Under the pieces are notes generated by a model. It saw only the letters and a list, made by a program, of their open reading frames with translations, searched no databases and was not told the DNA's origin. A program made the translations under genes and the position numbers. A DNA stretch of 64,000 nt from Actinoplanes sp. N902-109 (GTDB lineage Bacteria; Actinomycetota; Actinomycetes; Mycobacteriales; Micromonosporaceae): assembly GCF_000389965.1 (NCBI RefSeq), contig NC_021191.1, positions 1,117,501 to 1,181,500 of the forward strand, given 5' to 3'. Below are positions 8,994-18,198 of the stretch, piece by piece; position 1 is the stretch's first letter; each line of letters opens with the position of its first letter.

Positions 8994-11384
8994 ATGCGAG
9001 CCCTTCCCGAAAACACCCAGCCTCTGTTCGCCGTTCCCGCTGTTCAGCAGCGGGAGGAACCCCGGCGTCCGGCGCCCCGGCGCCTGGATCCGGAGTCGCT
9101 GCTGACCGGGCTCAACGGTCCCCAGCGCGATGCGGTCACCCACTCCGGCTCACCGCTGCTGATCGTCGCGGGGGCCGGCTCGGGCAAGACCCGGGTGCTC
9201 ACCCACCGCATCGCCTATCTGCTGGCCGCCCGCGACGTGCACCCCGGCGAGATCATCGCGATCACCTTCACCAACAAGGCCGCCCAGGAGATGAAGGAGC
9301 GCGTTGCCGCGCTCGTCGGACCCCGCGCGCGGTTGATGTGGGTCTCCACCTTCCACTCCGCTTGTGTACGTATCCTGCGCGCTGAACACGAGCACGCCGG
9401 GCTCAAGAGCACCTTCTCGATCTACGACGCCGACGACTCCCGGCGGTTGATGCAGCTGGTGGGTCGCGAGCTCGACCTCGACCCCAAGCGCTACACCGCC
9501 CGGGGCCTCGCCGCGCAGGTCTCCAACCTGAAGAACGAACTGGTGGACCCGGCCGAGTTCAAGGAGAAGGCCAAGGGCCCCAACGAGCGGGCCGTCGCCG
9601 AGGCCTACGAGCTCTATCAGCGCCGCCTGCAGGAGGCGCACGCGCTGGACTTCGACGACATCATCATGGCGACGGTGCACCTGTTCCAGTCGCACCCGCA
9701 TGTCGCCGAGGCCTACCGGCGCCGGTTCCGCCACGTGCTCGTCGACGAATACCAGGACACCAACCACGCGCAATACACGCTGGTGCGCGAGCTGGTCGGC
9801 ACCGCGGGCGGCGAGGTGCCCCCGGCCGAGCTGTGCGTCGTCGGTGACGCCGACCAGTCGATCTACGCCTTCCGTGGCGCGACCATCCGTAACATCCTGG
9901 AGTTCGAGCGCGACTACTCCGACGCGCGCACGATCCTGCTCGAGCAGAACTACCGCTCCACCCAGACGATCCTGTCGGCCGCCAACGCGGTGATCGACCG
10001 CAACACGTCCCGCAAGCCCAAGCGGCTGTGGAGCGATCAGGGCGCGGGCGAGCAGATCGTCGGTTACGTGGCGGACACCGAGCACGCCGAGGCCGACTGG
10101 GTCGCGCGGGAGATCGACCGGCTCACCGACAACCATGACGTGCGGCCCGGCGACGTCGCCGTGTTCTATCGCACCAACGCTCAGTCCCGGGTGTTCGAGG
10201 AGGTGTTCATCCGCGTCGGCCTGCCGTACAAAGTGGTCGGCGGGGTGCGCTTCTACGAGCGCAAGGAGGTGCGCGACGCGCTGGCGTACCTGCGGGCCGT
10301 GGTCAACGACGACGACACGGTGAGCATCCGCCGGGTCCTCAACACCCCCAAGCGCGGCATCGGTGACCGGGCCGAAGCCTGCGTGGAGGCACTGTCCACC
10401 CGCGACCGGGTGTCGTTCGGGCAGGCGCTGCGGCGGGCCAAGGACGCGCCGGGCATCTCGACCCGGGCCGTCAACAGCATCGCCGACTTCGTGCAGTTGC
10501 TCGACGACCTGCGCCAGCTGGCGAGCACCGCCCCGCCGGAGGAGGTGCTGGAGGCCGTGCTGCAACGGTCCGGGCTGCTCACCGAGTTGGAGGAGAGCCT
10601 CGACCCGCAGGATCAGGGCCGGGTGGAAAACCTGCAGGAGCTGGTGAGCGTCGCCCGGGAGTACACCGAGCGCGTGGAGGCCGTCGCCGAGGAGGACGAG
10701 GCACAGGCGGCGACGCTGGCCGGCTTCCTGGAGCAGGTGGCGCTCGTTGCCGACGCCGATCAGATCCCCTCCGACGACCCGGAGCACCAGGGTGTCGTGA
10801 CGTTGATGACGCTGCACACCGCCAAGGGCCTGGAGTTCCCCGTGGTGTTCCTCACCGGTCTGGAGGATGGTGTCTTCCCGCACATGCGGGCGCTGGGTGA
10901 CAACACCGAGCTCGAGGAGGAGCGGCGCCTGGCGTACGTCGGGATCACCCGGGCGCGGCAGCGGCTGTATCTGTCGCGGGCGGTGACCCGGTCGGCGTGG
11001 GGTCAGCCGCAGTACAACCCGCCGTCCCGGTTCACCGACGAGTTGCCCGCCGAGCTGGTGCGCTGGGACCGTACGGCAGGTTCCTACACGTCCTGGTCGG
11101 GCGGCAGCGGGGTGGGCGGCCGGGGGAGCAGCTTCTCCGGTGGCACGCCCAAGGCCCAGCAGCTCGCCAAGCGGCTCGGGGTGGACGCCAGCAAGCTGAC
11201 CACGGCCAGCGAGATGAAGCAGGCGCCCAAAGTCTCGGCCGGCGACCGGGTCAACCATCAGCGCTACGGCCTGGGCCGGGTGGTGACGGTCGAGGGGCAG
11301 GGCCCCGGCGCCCGGGCCCAGATCGACTTCGGTGACCAGGTGATGTGGCTCGTGCTGCGGCACGCCCCGATCGAGAAGCTCTAG
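8994..11384 (+). CDS. pcrA: ATP-dependent DNA helicase PcrA/UvrD1
   Basis: This superfamily 1A 3'-5' helicase acts in nucleotide excision repair and in removing proteins from DNA. From the ATG at 8994 it has 796 residues. The motifs run in order: Q motif and LNGPQRDAV, Walker A GAGSGKT (60-66), motif Ia TFTNKAAQEM, Walker B VDEYQDTN, motif III GDADQSIYAFRGA, motif IV QNYRST, motif V VTLMTLHTAKGLEF, and motif VI VGITRARQRLYLS. The C-terminus (DRVNHQRYGLGRVVTVEGQG) is the Tudor-like fold that binds RNA polymerase in PcrA. The frame is open from a GTG at 8925, but that part overlaps the upstream inverted repeat. The neighbours match the M. tuberculosis uvrD1 locus. Its stop overlaps the stop of the convergent M23 gene within one CTAG. 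Confidence 0.95.
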   Translation: MRALPENTQPLFAVPAVQQREEPRRPAPRRLDPESLLTGLNGPQRDAVTHSGSPLLIVAGAGSGKTRVLTHRIAYLLAARDVHPGEIIAITFTNKAAQEMKERVAALVGPRARLMWVSTFHSACVRILRAEHEHAGLKSTFSIYDADDSRRLMQLVGRELDLDPKRYTARGLAAQVSNLKNELVDPAEFKEKAKGPNERAVAEAYELYQRRLQEAHALDFDDIIMATVHLFQSHPHVAEAYRRRFRHVLVDEYQDTNHAQYTLVRELVGTAGGEVPPAELCVVGDADQSIYAFRGATIRNILEFERDYSDARTILLEQNYRSTQTILSAANAVIDRNTSRKPKRLWSDQGAGEQIVGYVADTEHAEADWVAREIDRLTDNHDVRPGDVAVFYRTNAQSRVFEEVFIRVGLPYKVVGGVRFYERKEVRDALAYLRAVVNDDDTVSIRRVLNTPKRGIGDRAEACVEALSTRDRVSFGQALRRAKDAPGISTRAVNSIADFVQLLDDLRQLASTAPPEEVLEAVLQRSGLLTELEESLDPQDQGRVENLQELVSVAREYTERVEAVAEEDEAQAATLAGFLEQVALVADADQIPSDDPEHQGVVTLMTLHTAKGLEFPVVFLTGLEDGVFPHMRALGDNTELEEERRLAYVGITRARQRLYLSRAVTRSAWGQPQYNPPSRFTDELPAELVRWDRTAGSYTSWSGGSGVGGRGSSFSGGTPKAQQLAKRLGVDASKLTTASEMKQAPKVSAGDRVNHQRYGLGRVVTVEGQGPGARAQIDFGDQVMWLVLRHAPIEKL

Positions 11385-12133
11385 TCCGTGAACGCCACGC
11401 AGCCGTGGATGTCGACGCCGTGCTCGTGCATCCACCGGGTCGGCTCGATCGGGTTCTTGTAGGTTCCCTGGTGGACCTCGAAGTGCAGGTGCGGACCGGT
11501 CGAGTGGCCGGTGGAGCCCTCGTTGCCGATCTGGTCGCCGACTTCGACGTGCTGCCCGGCCGTCACCGTGATGGCTGACATGTGGCCGTAGTGGGTCAGA
11601 TAGCCGTTGCTGTGCTCGATGAGCACCGCGTTGCCGTAGCCGTCGGCCATCCCGGCCGCGACGACGACGCCCGTGCCGGCGGCCCGGATCGGGGTGCCGC
11701 TGGGCGCGGCGATGTCGACACCGGCGTGCAGCCGGCCCCAGCGCTCGCCGAAGCACGAGGTGACCGAGCCCTCCGGCATCGGGTTGATCCACTCGGGGAG
11801 CGGCTTCTCCTTGCTCATCTGCTTGACGAACGGCAGGCCGTAGCTGAGCCCGCCGATCGGGGCGACCCCGGCGACCCCGTTCTCGGGTGCGATGTCGGCG
11901 CCCGCGGGCGCCGCTACGGGCGCGGCAGCCACTGCTGTGGGCATGCTGCGTGCCGCTGCTCCGGCGGCTGAGGCGCCGTTGTCGGTTGCGGAGATGCCGG
12001 CGACGCCCACTCCGGCCACGGCTGCGGCGGCCAGCACGTAGCGACCCTTCGGATCGTGCGGGGCGCGGTGGCTCGGCAGCGCTTCGGTGCGGCGGTGGCG
12101 ACCAGGCGCGTGCCGCGGGGCTCGATGCTGCAC
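11381..12133 (-). CDS. M23 (LytM-type) peptidoglycan endopeptidase, membrane-anchored or secreted
   Basis: The 250-residue protein has a basic N-terminus followed by one hydrophobic segment (YVLAAAAVAGVGVAGISA) and an Ala-rich linker, then a LytM/M23 zinc peptidase domain. The metal ligands are visible in HAGVDIAAPSG (His and Asp) and HLHFEVHQG (HxH), and GNAVLIEHSNGYLTHYGHMS is the core strand region. These enzymes cut peptide cross-links in peptidoglycan during growth and division. The active-site ligands are intact. The GTG start has GGAGG 11 bases upstream. It faces pcrA, as the M23 gene Rv0950c faces uvrD1 in mycobacteria. A second M23 gene lies just upstream on the same strand, 122 bp away, possibly a tandem duplicate that has diverged. 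Confidence 0.92.
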   Translation of the reverse strand: MQHRAPRHAPGRHRRTEALPSHRAPHDPKGRYVLAAAAVAGVGVAGISATDNGASAAGAAARSMPTAVAAAPVAAPAGADIAPENGVAGVAPIGGLSYGLPFVKQMSKEKPLPEWINPMPEGSVTSCFGERWGRLHAGVDIAAPSGTPIRAAGTGVVVAAGMADGYGNAVLIEHSNGYLTHYGHMSAITVTAGQHVEVGDQIGNEGSTGHSTGPHLHFEVHQGTYKNPIEPTRWMHEHGVDIHGCVAFTD

Positions 12134-12255
12134 GGTGAACTGATCCTCCAGGCCTCGGTATCGTCCGACACCTGCCTGTCGGCACCGTGGCGCTGGATGA
12201 TGAGCGCGAGGAGGAGGTTGCTACCGGCGGGGTTGCCGGTCGGTTGCGAGGTGGA

Positions 12256-12993
12256 TCAGGAGGCGGCGAGGGAGCCGTAGACCGACTCCATCTTCAGCTT
12301 GATGTCGACGCCGTGGGACCGCAGGAACGGCACCGGGTCGGTGGGCTTGCCGCCGACGTAGATGCCGAGGTGCAGGTGGGTGCCGAAGGAGTGGCCGGTG
12401 CTGCCGACCTCGCCGAGGATCTGCTTCGCCTTGATCTTGTCGCCGACCTTGACCAGCACCCGGCGCGCGTGGCCGTAGATCATCTCGGTGCCGTCGTCCA
12501 GCCGGATGGTGACCGAGTAGCCGTAGCCGCCGTTGTAGCCGGCCTGGGTGACCGTGCCGCCGTGCACCGCCTTGAACGGGGTGCCCTCGGGGGCGGCGAG
12601 GTCGATGCCCTCGTGCAGGACGCCGTAGCGCATGCCGTAGGGGGCGGTGAACGTGTAGTCCTCGAGCGGCAGCACCCAGGCCTGCTGCTCGAGCTGCTCG
12701 GGGGTCAGATCGGCCGGGTCGGTGCTGCGGTCCTCGCCGCGGGAGGCGCGGTCGCCCGGATCGGTGGCGCGGTCGGCGAGGGCGTCCTGCGCGACGGCGG
12801 CGTCCTGGAGGTTCTTCAGGACCTCGGGGCTGACGGCCTTGACGTCGGGGAGCTGGCTGGCCGCGCCCAGCGCCACGAATCCGGCGCCGACGAAGGCGGT
12901 GGTGACCACCGCCGCGTAACGGCTGCGCGGAGGGGTAGGCACACGACGTCGGCCGCGATAGCGGTCGGGCTCGGACGACAAGCGCTGACGCAC
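12256..12993 (-). CDS. M23 (LytM-type) peptidoglycan endopeptidase, second copy
   Basis: The 245-residue protein has a basic start, one transmembrane or signal segment (YAAVVTTAFVGAGFVALGAA), a charged linker rich in Asp/Arg (about 65-95), and an M23 domain. Zinc ligands are visible in HEGIDLAAPEG and HLHLGIYVGG, with the core GYGYSVTIRLDDGTEMIYGHA. The start is GTG at 12993, supported by GGAGG eight bases upstream. It shares the same fold order and C-terminal ending (RSHGVDI) with the gene downstream (MHEHGVDI), which argues for a local duplication. The linkers differ strongly, so the two proteins may act at different sites in the wall. Confidence 0.92.
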   Translation of the reverse strand: MRQRLSSEPDRYRGRRRVPTPPRSRYAAVVTTAFVGAGFVALGAASQLPDVKAVSPEVLKNLQDAAVAQDALADRATDPGDRASRGEDRSTDPADLTPEQLEQQAWVLPLEDYTFTAPYGMRYGVLHEGIDLAAPEGTPFKAVHGGTVTQAGYNGGYGYSVTIRLDDGTEMIYGHARRVLVKVGDKIKAKQILGEVGSTGHSFGTHLHLGIYVGGKPTDPVPFLRSHGVDIKLKMESVYGSLAAS

Positions 12994-13418
12994 TTACAAC
13001 CCTCCGTCGATGGCAAAGAGCGGCGGTTCCACCGAGGAGAACAGAAGCTGAACGGTGGTTTGCCGAGTCGTCTGCCCAGCGTTAACCAGTTGACGACCGG
13101 AGGCCACGGTAACGAAACGCAACGCCAGTCACAAGTCGCAGCGCCAATTCCCTGACAGTTCCCCCCAGGTATTGGTGGGACATTGTCCGGGTTGGTCAGC
13201 TTTTCGGAGGAGCGGCAGTGTTGGCTCTCCGTAACTGTGCCTCAAGCACAAAGTCATGTGATGTGGAATACGCTAAGGGGTGCTTGCGCATGATCGCCAG
13301 ATGGTCAAGGTCCGGACTTCTGTACGTACGGACGGCCTCCGGGGTTCACCGTGAGCAGTTGAACTGTCGTTAAGGTGTGCTATTGAGGTCGGTATCGACG
13401 CGCGCCGAAGGGGTGCAG
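12994..13418. other. Divergent intergenic region (425 bp) between M23 gene and icmB
   Basis: This region holds the leaders of two divergent genes. For icmB, TTGAAC at about 13359 and TATTGA at about 13381 are spaced by 16 bases and could be a promoter. CAAGCAC (13243-13249) and GTGCTTG (13280-13286) form a long-loop inverted repeat. On the minus strand a small stem CCACCG/CGGTGG lies about 40-75 bases before the M23 start. Actinobacterial M23 genes often carry a c-di-AMP (ydaO-type) riboswitch; I looked for its conserved blocks and did not find them. Confidence 0.5.
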
Positions 13419-13823
13419 ATGCAAGCACGGATCAGGGTCGTGGTGGCCAAGCCCGGGCTCGACGGGCATGACCGGGGGGCCAAAGTGGTGGCCCGGGCGC
13501 TGCGCGACGCCGGCATGGAGGTCGTCTACACGGGGTTGCATCAGACCCCGGAGCAGGTCGTCGAAACGGCTCTGCAGGAGGACGCCGATGCCATCGGGCT
13601 GTCCATCTTGTCGGGGGCGCACATGACGCTGTTCCGCCGGGTGATGGAACTGCTCCGGGAACGTGACGCGGCCGACATCGTCGTATTCGGTGGCGGCATC
13701 ATTCCCGCCGACGACATTGCCGAGCTGGAAAAACTCGGAGTGGCCCGGATATTCACGCCGGGCGCCACGACGGCTTCCATCGTCGAATGGGTGCGCAGCA
13801 ATGTCGCCACCCCGGTGGCCTAG
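13419..13823 (+). CDS. icmB: B12-binding small subunit of acyl-CoA mutase (IcmB-like)
   Basis: The 134-residue stand-alone cobalamin-binding domain is of the methylmalonyl-CoA-mutase type. The base-off/His-on motif is complete: KPGLDGHDRGAK (DxHxxG), then GLSILSGAH (SxL) and FGGGIIP (GG). The length and sequence are like the isobutyryl-CoA mutase small subunit of streptomycetes, which pairs with a separate large subunit (IcmA) to interconvert isobutyryl- and butyryl-CoA. No large subunit is in the window, so it could instead serve another split mutase. The ATG at 13419 follows GAAGGGG; an in-frame GTG at 13377 overlaps the candidate -10 and is less likely. A strong terminator follows, so it is monocistronic. 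It is an insertion relative to the mycobacterial gene order. Confidence 0.87.
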   Translation: MQARIRVVVAKPGLDGHDRGAKVVARALRDAGMEVVYTGLHQTPEQVVETALQEDADAIGLSILSGAHMTLFRRVMELLRERDAADIVVFGGGIIPADDIAELEKLGVARIFTPGATTASIVEWVRSNVATPVA

Positions 13824-13860
13824 CCATTAAGTAGCTATCTAACTGCGAAGAGTTAAGGGG

Positions 13861-13895
13861 AGAGGCCGGACGCACCCCTCACACGTCCGGCCTCT
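13861..13895 (+). terminator. Terminator after icmB
   Basis: A perfect 12-bp stem (AGAGGCCGGACG, 13861-13872; partner 13884-13895) has an 11-base loop and lies 37 bases after the icmB stop. It is followed by CTATGC, without a T-run. Confidence 0.8.
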
Positions 13896-14238
13896 CTATG
13901 CACGATGCCCCGCCGCCACCCCTCGACCGACAGGGCATCGGCCGTCTTGCGCCAGACGCTCAGCGCTCTGACATCACACTCAACGACGCCTCCCGGCGAC
14001 GGTTACGGGACACCTCCGGCCGTACGGGAGGCTTTTCGTCTTGTGTGGTCTTGCACACCGCGGCCCCGCGGGGGCGATCTTCACCCCGGTGTGGCTAGGC
14101 TGCGATTGAAGCTCCTGAACCATCGGTGGGGCGGACATTTCTCTCACGCTGGCGGCGACGCAACGACGCGCCGCGCACACAGGTCGGGACGCAGGTACGC
14201 GGCTTGCCGGGGCAAGCGTCGCGAGCGAAAGGAGACAC
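13896..14238 (+). other. Intergenic region upstream of sucC (343 bp)
   Basis: No gene was found here. A weaker GC-rich hairpin (around CCTCCGGCCGTACGGGAGG, 14011-14029) is followed by a T-rich stretch (CTTTTCGTCTTG) and looks like a second terminator. The sucC promoter should lie in the last 200 bases, but no convincing -35/-10 pair stands out. AAAGGAGA at 14228-14235 is the sucC ribosome binding site. Confidence 0.5.
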
Positions 14239-15417
14239 GTGGACCTGTTCGAGTATCAGGGGCGTGACCTGTTCGAACGGCACGGCTTGCCCGTGCTGGG
14301 CGGCGGCGTCGCGGAGACCCCGCAGGAGGCCCGGGCGATCGCCGAGCGCCTCGGCGGCAAGGTCGTCGTGAAGGCCCAGGTGAAGGTCGGTGGCCGCGGC
14401 AAGGCCGGCGGGGTCAAGCTGGCCGACGGCGCGGACGAGGCCGAGGCCCGGGCGACCGACATCCTGGGCATGGACATCAAGGGCCACACCGTGCACAAGG
14501 TGATGCTGGCCGAGACCGCGGACATCAAGGACGAGTACTACTTCTCGTACCTGCTGGACCGGGCCAACCGCACCTTCCTCTGCATCGCCAGCGTCGCCGG
14601 CGGCATGGAGATCGAGCAGGTTGCCGAGGAGCAGCCGGACAAGGTCGCCAAGATCGCGATCGACGCCAACGAGGGCGTCACCGAGGCCAAGGCGCGCGAG
14701 ATCGTCGCCGCGGCGCAGTTCCCGGCCGAGATCGCGGACCAGGTCGCGGACATCGCGGTCAAGCTCTGGCAGGCCTTCGTGGCCGAGGACGCCACCCTGG
14801 TCGAGGTCAACCCGCTGGCCAAGGTCGGCGACGGCCGGGTGCTCGCGCTCGACGCCAAGGTCACGCTGGACGAGAACGCGGGCTTCCGGCACCCCGACCA
14901 CGAGGCGCTGATCGACCAGTCCGCCGTCGACCCGCTGGAGCAGGCCGCCAAGGCCAAGAACCTCAACTACGTCAAGCTCGACGGCGAGGTCGGCATCATC
15001 GGCAACGGCGCGGGCCTGGTCATGTCGACGCTCGACGTGGTCGCGTACGCCGGCGAGGCGCACGGCGGGGTCAAGCCGGCCAACTTCCTCGACATCGGCG
15101 GCGGCGCGAGCGCGGCCGTGATGGCGAACGGGCTCGAGGTCGTCCTGTCCGACCCGGCGGTCAAGTCCGTCTTCGTGAACGTCTTCGGTGGCATCACCGC
15201 GTGCGACGAGGTCGCCAACGGCATCATCCAGGCACTCGCCCTGCTCACCGAGCGCGGCGAGGCCGTCACCAAGCCGCTCGTGGTCCGCCTCGACGGCAAC
15301 AATGCCGAAGCCGGTCGGGCCATCCTCGACGAGGCGAAGAACCCGCTGGTCGAGCGGGTGGACACGATGGACGGTGCGGCCGAGCGCGCCGCCGAGCTCG
15401 CAGCTGCGGGGAAGTGA
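14239..15417 (+). CDS. sucC: Succinyl-CoA synthetase (ADP-forming) beta subunit
   Basis: The 392-residue protein is the nucleotide-binding subunit of the citric-acid-cycle enzyme that makes ATP or GTP from succinyl-CoA. It opens with MDLFEYQGRDLFERHGLPV, then an ATP-grasp domain (VVVKAQVKVGGRGKAGGVK; LVEVNPLAKVGDGRVLALDAKVTLDENA with the metal-binding Asn/Asp), and the C-terminal CoA-ligase domain (VNVFGGITACDEVANGI; RLDGNNAEAGRAIL). The length is normal. The GTG start has AAAGGAGA upstream at good spacing. It lies four bases ahead of sucD in one operon, and in the conserved order found in mycobacteria. The neighbouring icmB product and succinyl-CoA are linked in some acyl-CoA routes, but nothing here shows a functional tie. 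Confidence 0.96.
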   Translation: MDLFEYQGRDLFERHGLPVLGGGVAETPQEARAIAERLGGKVVVKAQVKVGGRGKAGGVKLADGADEAEARATDILGMDIKGHTVHKVMLAETADIKDEYYFSYLLDRANRTFLCIASVAGGMEIEQVAEEQPDKVAKIAIDANEGVTEAKAREIVAAAQFPAEIADQVADIAVKLWQAFVAEDATLVEVNPLAKVGDGRVLALDAKVTLDENAGFRHPDHEALIDQSAVDPLEQAAKAKNLNYVKLDGEVGIIGNGAGLVMSTLDVVAYAGEAHGGVKPANFLDIGGGASAAVMANGLEVVLSDPAVKSVFVNVFGGITACDEVANGIIQALALLTERGEAVTKPLVVRLDGNNAEAGRAILDEAKNPLVERVDTMDGAAERAAELAAAGK

Positions 15418-15421
15418 CGAC

Positions 15422-16303
15422 ATGGCAATCTGGCTCACCAAGGACTCCAAGGTCATCGTCCAGGGCATGACCGGCTCGGAGGGTTCCAAGCACACCCGCC
15501 GCATGCTGGCCGCCGGCACCACCGTCGTCGGTGGCGTCAACCCCCGCAAGGCGGGCACGACGGTCGACTTCGACGGCACGGCGCTGCCCGTGTTCGCCTC
15601 GGTCGGCGAGGCGATGAAGGAGACCGGCGCCGACGTGTCGGTCATCTTCGTGCCGCCGGCGTTCACCAAGGCCGCGGTGCTCGAGGCGATCGACGCCGAG
15701 ATCCCGCTCGCCGTGGTGATCACCGAGGGCGTGCCGGTGCAGGACTCGGCGGCGTTCTGGGCGCACAACATCGCCCAGGGGCAGAAGACGCGGATCATCG
15801 GGCCCAACTGCCCGGGCATCGCGTCGCCCGGCGCGTCCAACGCCGGCATCATCCCGGCCGACATCACCCCGGCCGGCCGCATCGGCCTGGTGTCCAAGAG
15901 CGGCACGCTGACCTACCAGCTGATGTACGAGCTGCGCGACTTCGGCTTCTCCACCTGCGTCGGCATCGGTGGTGACCCGATCATCGGCACCACCCACATC
16001 GACGCGCTCAAGGCGTTCCAGGACGACCCGGACACCGACGCGATCGTGATGATCGGCGAGATCGGTGGCGACGCCGAGGAGCGGGCGGCCGAGTTCATCG
16101 CCAAGAACGTCACCAAGCCGGTGGTCGGCTACATCGCCGGCTTCACCGCCCCGCCCGGCAAGACCATGGGCCACGCGGGCGCGATCATCTCCGGCTCGGC
16201 CGGCACCGCGGACGCCAAGAAGGCGGCCCTGGAAGCCGCAGGCGTCAAGGTCGGCAAGACCCCCAGCGAGACCGCGCGGCTGATGCGCGAGGTCATGAGC
16301 TGA
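15422..16303 (+). CDS. sucD: Succinyl-CoA synthetase alpha subunit
   Basis: The 293-residue protein is the CoA-binding and phosphohistidine-carrying subunit paired with SucC. The Rossmann CoA-binding start is VIVQGMTGSEGSKHTRRML, the middle has GPNCPGI, and the phosphorylated active-site His is in GKTMGHAGAIISG (His251). The frame extends upstream into sucC, but the ATG at 15422, four bases after the sucC stop, gives the family N-terminus MAIWLTKDSKVIVQG. The length is usual. A hairpin terminator follows, so sucCD form a two-gene operon. Confidence 0.96.
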   Translation: MAIWLTKDSKVIVQGMTGSEGSKHTRRMLAAGTTVVGGVNPRKAGTTVDFDGTALPVFASVGEAMKETGADVSVIFVPPAFTKAAVLEAIDAEIPLAVVITEGVPVQDSAAFWAHNIAQGQKTRIIGPNCPGIASPGASNAGIIPADITPAGRIGLVSKSGTLTYQLMYELRDFGFSTCVGIGGDPIIGTTHIDALKAFQDDPDTDAIVMIGEIGGDAEERAAEFIAKNVTKPVVGYIAGFTAPPGKTMGHAGAIISGSAGTADAKKAALEAAGVKVGKTPSETARLMREVMS

Positions 16304-16321
16304 TTTTGGTACGGCCACAGG

Positions 16322-16362
16322 CGCGCCGCCGCACGGATCTCCTCGGTCCGGTCGGCGGCGCG
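16322..16362 (+). terminator. Terminator after sucCD
   Basis: A perfect 10-bp stem (CGCGCCGCCG, 16322-16331; partner 16353-16362) surrounds a loop that can itself pair (CGGA with TCCG). It lies 19 bases after the sucD stop. Confidence 0.75.
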
Positions 16363-16485
16363 TCGTGTTCCCGGCCCCGCTCCTGCGGGGTGGGGAGTCC
16401 CGTTTCGCGGCCGCAAAGTCGATCTAGGGGCGGCGCGTCGCCGTTTCTGCGTCGCCGCAGGCCGCCCGGCGTGGAAAAGTAGTCG

Positions 16486-18066
16486 GTGATGCCGACACCA
16501 CCCGACCGTCCCGCCGGTCGATCCGCCGGCTCGGAGGACCCCATCGAGGCCGCCGAGGCCCGTCCCGGATCGCCCGCGGACGATGCCGCCCCGCGCCCGC
16601 CTTCCGTCGAGGCGGGCACCGGATACAACCCCTCGGACGAGGACTTCGACATCGTCCGGGACACCGTTGCCTTCTCCGTGCGTCCCTCCGCGCTGCCCAC
16701 ACCCGTCTCGCCCGCACCCGCCCCGCCGGCCGCGGCCGCCGGCGGGCAGGCCACCGTGCGGGTCAAGGTCGGTGAACGGCCGCAGCACCCCACCGCCAAC
16801 CGCGAGACCGTCAAACTCCCGAGCCAGCGCCGGTCGGCCGAGTCCCGGCGGCGCGCCCCCCTCCCGGTCGCTGCGGCCTTCGCGACGATCTGGGCCGCGC
16901 TGCTCTCGTACGTCCCGGTGGCCGCTGTCATCGGGCTGGCGCGCACGCTCGAGGGCCAGGGCGGCCTGGGCGGGGCCGCGCACGCCGGACTCGCCGGGTG
17001 GCTGCTCGGCCATGGTGTTCCGATCGGCACCTCGATCGGGCCGCTCGGACTGGCCCCGCTGCTGCTGACGTTGCTGGCCGGGTGGCGCCTCAACCGCGCC
17101 GGGCTGCACGTGACCCGCGCGATCGGGGCGCGGCGCAGCGGCTCACAGCGGGCCGCGCTGCTGGTGGCGGGGGCGATCGGGGTTGCGTACGGCAGCATCG
17201 GTCTGCTCGCCGCCCTCATGATCGACAGCAAGGGCACGAACGTCGCACCGCTGCGGGCCGGGCTCAACCTGTTCCTCGCCGGGCTGATCTTCTCGCTGAT
17301 CGGCTCGCTGCGCAGCACCGAGGCGCTGGTCGTGCTGGCCCGGCGCATTCCCCAGCCGCTGCGGCACGGGCTGCGCACGGGCGTCGTCGCGGCGCTGCTC
17401 ATCGTGGCGGCCGGGGCGGTGTTCACGGGCCTGTCCGTCGCGATCGGCGGCAAGCAGGCCGCGGACATGATCTCCGCCTACCGCACCGGGGTGGCCGGGC
17501 AGGCGGGCATCACGCTGGTCAGCCTGGCCTACGGGGCGAATGCGGCGGTCTGGGCGGCGGCCTATCTGCTGGGCCCCGGCTTCGCGCTGGGCACCGACTC
17601 GGCCGTGCGGCTCACCGAGCTCACCGTCGGACCGCTGCCGACGCTGCCGCTGCTGGCCGGTCTGCCCAACGGGCCGATGGGGGCGAGCGGTGCGCTGCTG
17701 CTCGCGGTGCCGGTGCTGGCGGCGATGCTGGCGGGCTGGCTGCTGACCCGGCGGCTGATGACCGTGCACCACGTCGTCGCCGGTCACCTGGTGGACGGCC
17801 GGCACCCGGCCCGCACCGGCGACACCCCACCGGCGGAACCGGCCTGGCCGCTCGTGCTGACCTCCGCCGTGCTGGCCGGGCCGGTGGCGGGCATCGTGCT
17901 CGGCACGCTGTCATGGTTGTCGTCCGGGCCGCTCGGCAACGGCCGGATGGCGCAGATCGGCCCGGTGCCGTGGCAGGTCGCGCTGGTGGCCACCGCGGTC
18001 GTCGCGGTCTGCGCCTGCATCGGTGCCGCGGCCGGCCGGGCTTTCCGCGCCCCCGTGCACAAGTAA
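16486..18066 (+). CDS. PerM-like multipass membrane protein (DUF6350 family)
   Basis: The 526-residue protein starts with about 120 residues of Pro/Ala-rich, probably disordered cytoplasmic sequence. Then come about ten hydrophobic helices, from AAFATIWAALLSYVPVAAVIGLA through LVATAVVAVCACIGAAAGRAF. In mycobacteria the membrane protein PerM (Rv0955), which supports the divisome, lies between sucCD and purNH. Position, size and hydrophobic pattern here agree, so I assign it to that family, with function inferred from synteny. The start is GTG at 16486 or ATG at 16489; no clear Shine-Dalgarno separates them, so translation may be leaderless. A tract of short tandem repeats follows the stop. Confidence 0.78.
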   Translation: MMPTPPDRPAGRSAGSEDPIEAAEARPGSPADDAAPRPPSVEAGTGYNPSDEDFDIVRDTVAFSVRPSALPTPVSPAPAPPAAAAGGQATVRVKVGERPQHPTANRETVKLPSQRRSAESRRRAPLPVAAAFATIWAALLSYVPVAAVIGLARTLEGQGGLGGAAHAGLAGWLLGHGVPIGTSIGPLGLAPLLLTLLAGWRLNRAGLHVTRAIGARRSGSQRAALLVAGAIGVAYGSIGLLAALMIDSKGTNVAPLRAGLNLFLAGLIFSLIGSLRSTEALVVLARRIPQPLRHGLRTGVVAALLIVAAGAVFTGLSVAIGGKQAADMISAYRTGVAGQAGITLVSLAYGANAAVWAAAYLLGPGFALGTDSAVRLTELTVGPLPTLPLLAGLPNGPMGASGALLLAVPVLAAMLAGWLLTRRLMTVHHVVAGHLVDGRHPARTGDTPPAEPAWPLVLTSAVLAGPVAGIVLGTLSWLSSGPLGNGRMAQIGPVPWQVALVATAVVAVCACIGAAAGRAFRAPVHK

Positions 18067-18072
18067 GGCGCA

Positions 18073-18198
18073 TTCCGCTGCGGCGTTCTCACCTAGGTGG
18101 GTGAGGTGCGTCGCGCTGCGGCGTTCTCACCCGCGTGGGTGAGGTGCATCGCGCTGATGCGTTTTCGCGCGGGCGTGGGTGCGGTGCATCGCGCTGCG
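18073..18198. repeat. Three 38-40 bp tandem repeats downstream of the perM-like gene
   Basis: A unit containing CTGCGGCGTTCTCACC followed by GTGGGTGAGGTGC recurs with its CTG at 18078, 18116, 18154 and 18194, giving periods of 38, 38 and 40 bases. Copy 3 has diverged. Each unit can fold as CTCACC/GGTGAG, a small hairpin. The tract is between convergent genes and may act as a bidirectional terminator. Confidence 0.8.

Noticed and set aside
12994..13376. Possible c-di-AMP (ydaO-type) riboswitch upstream of the M23 gene
   Set aside because: The gene class fits, but the conserved GGGGTGAATCGG and CCGAACCCGTCAGCTAACCCGGTAGGCG-like blocks are absent; only a simple CCACCG/CGGTGG stem is present.
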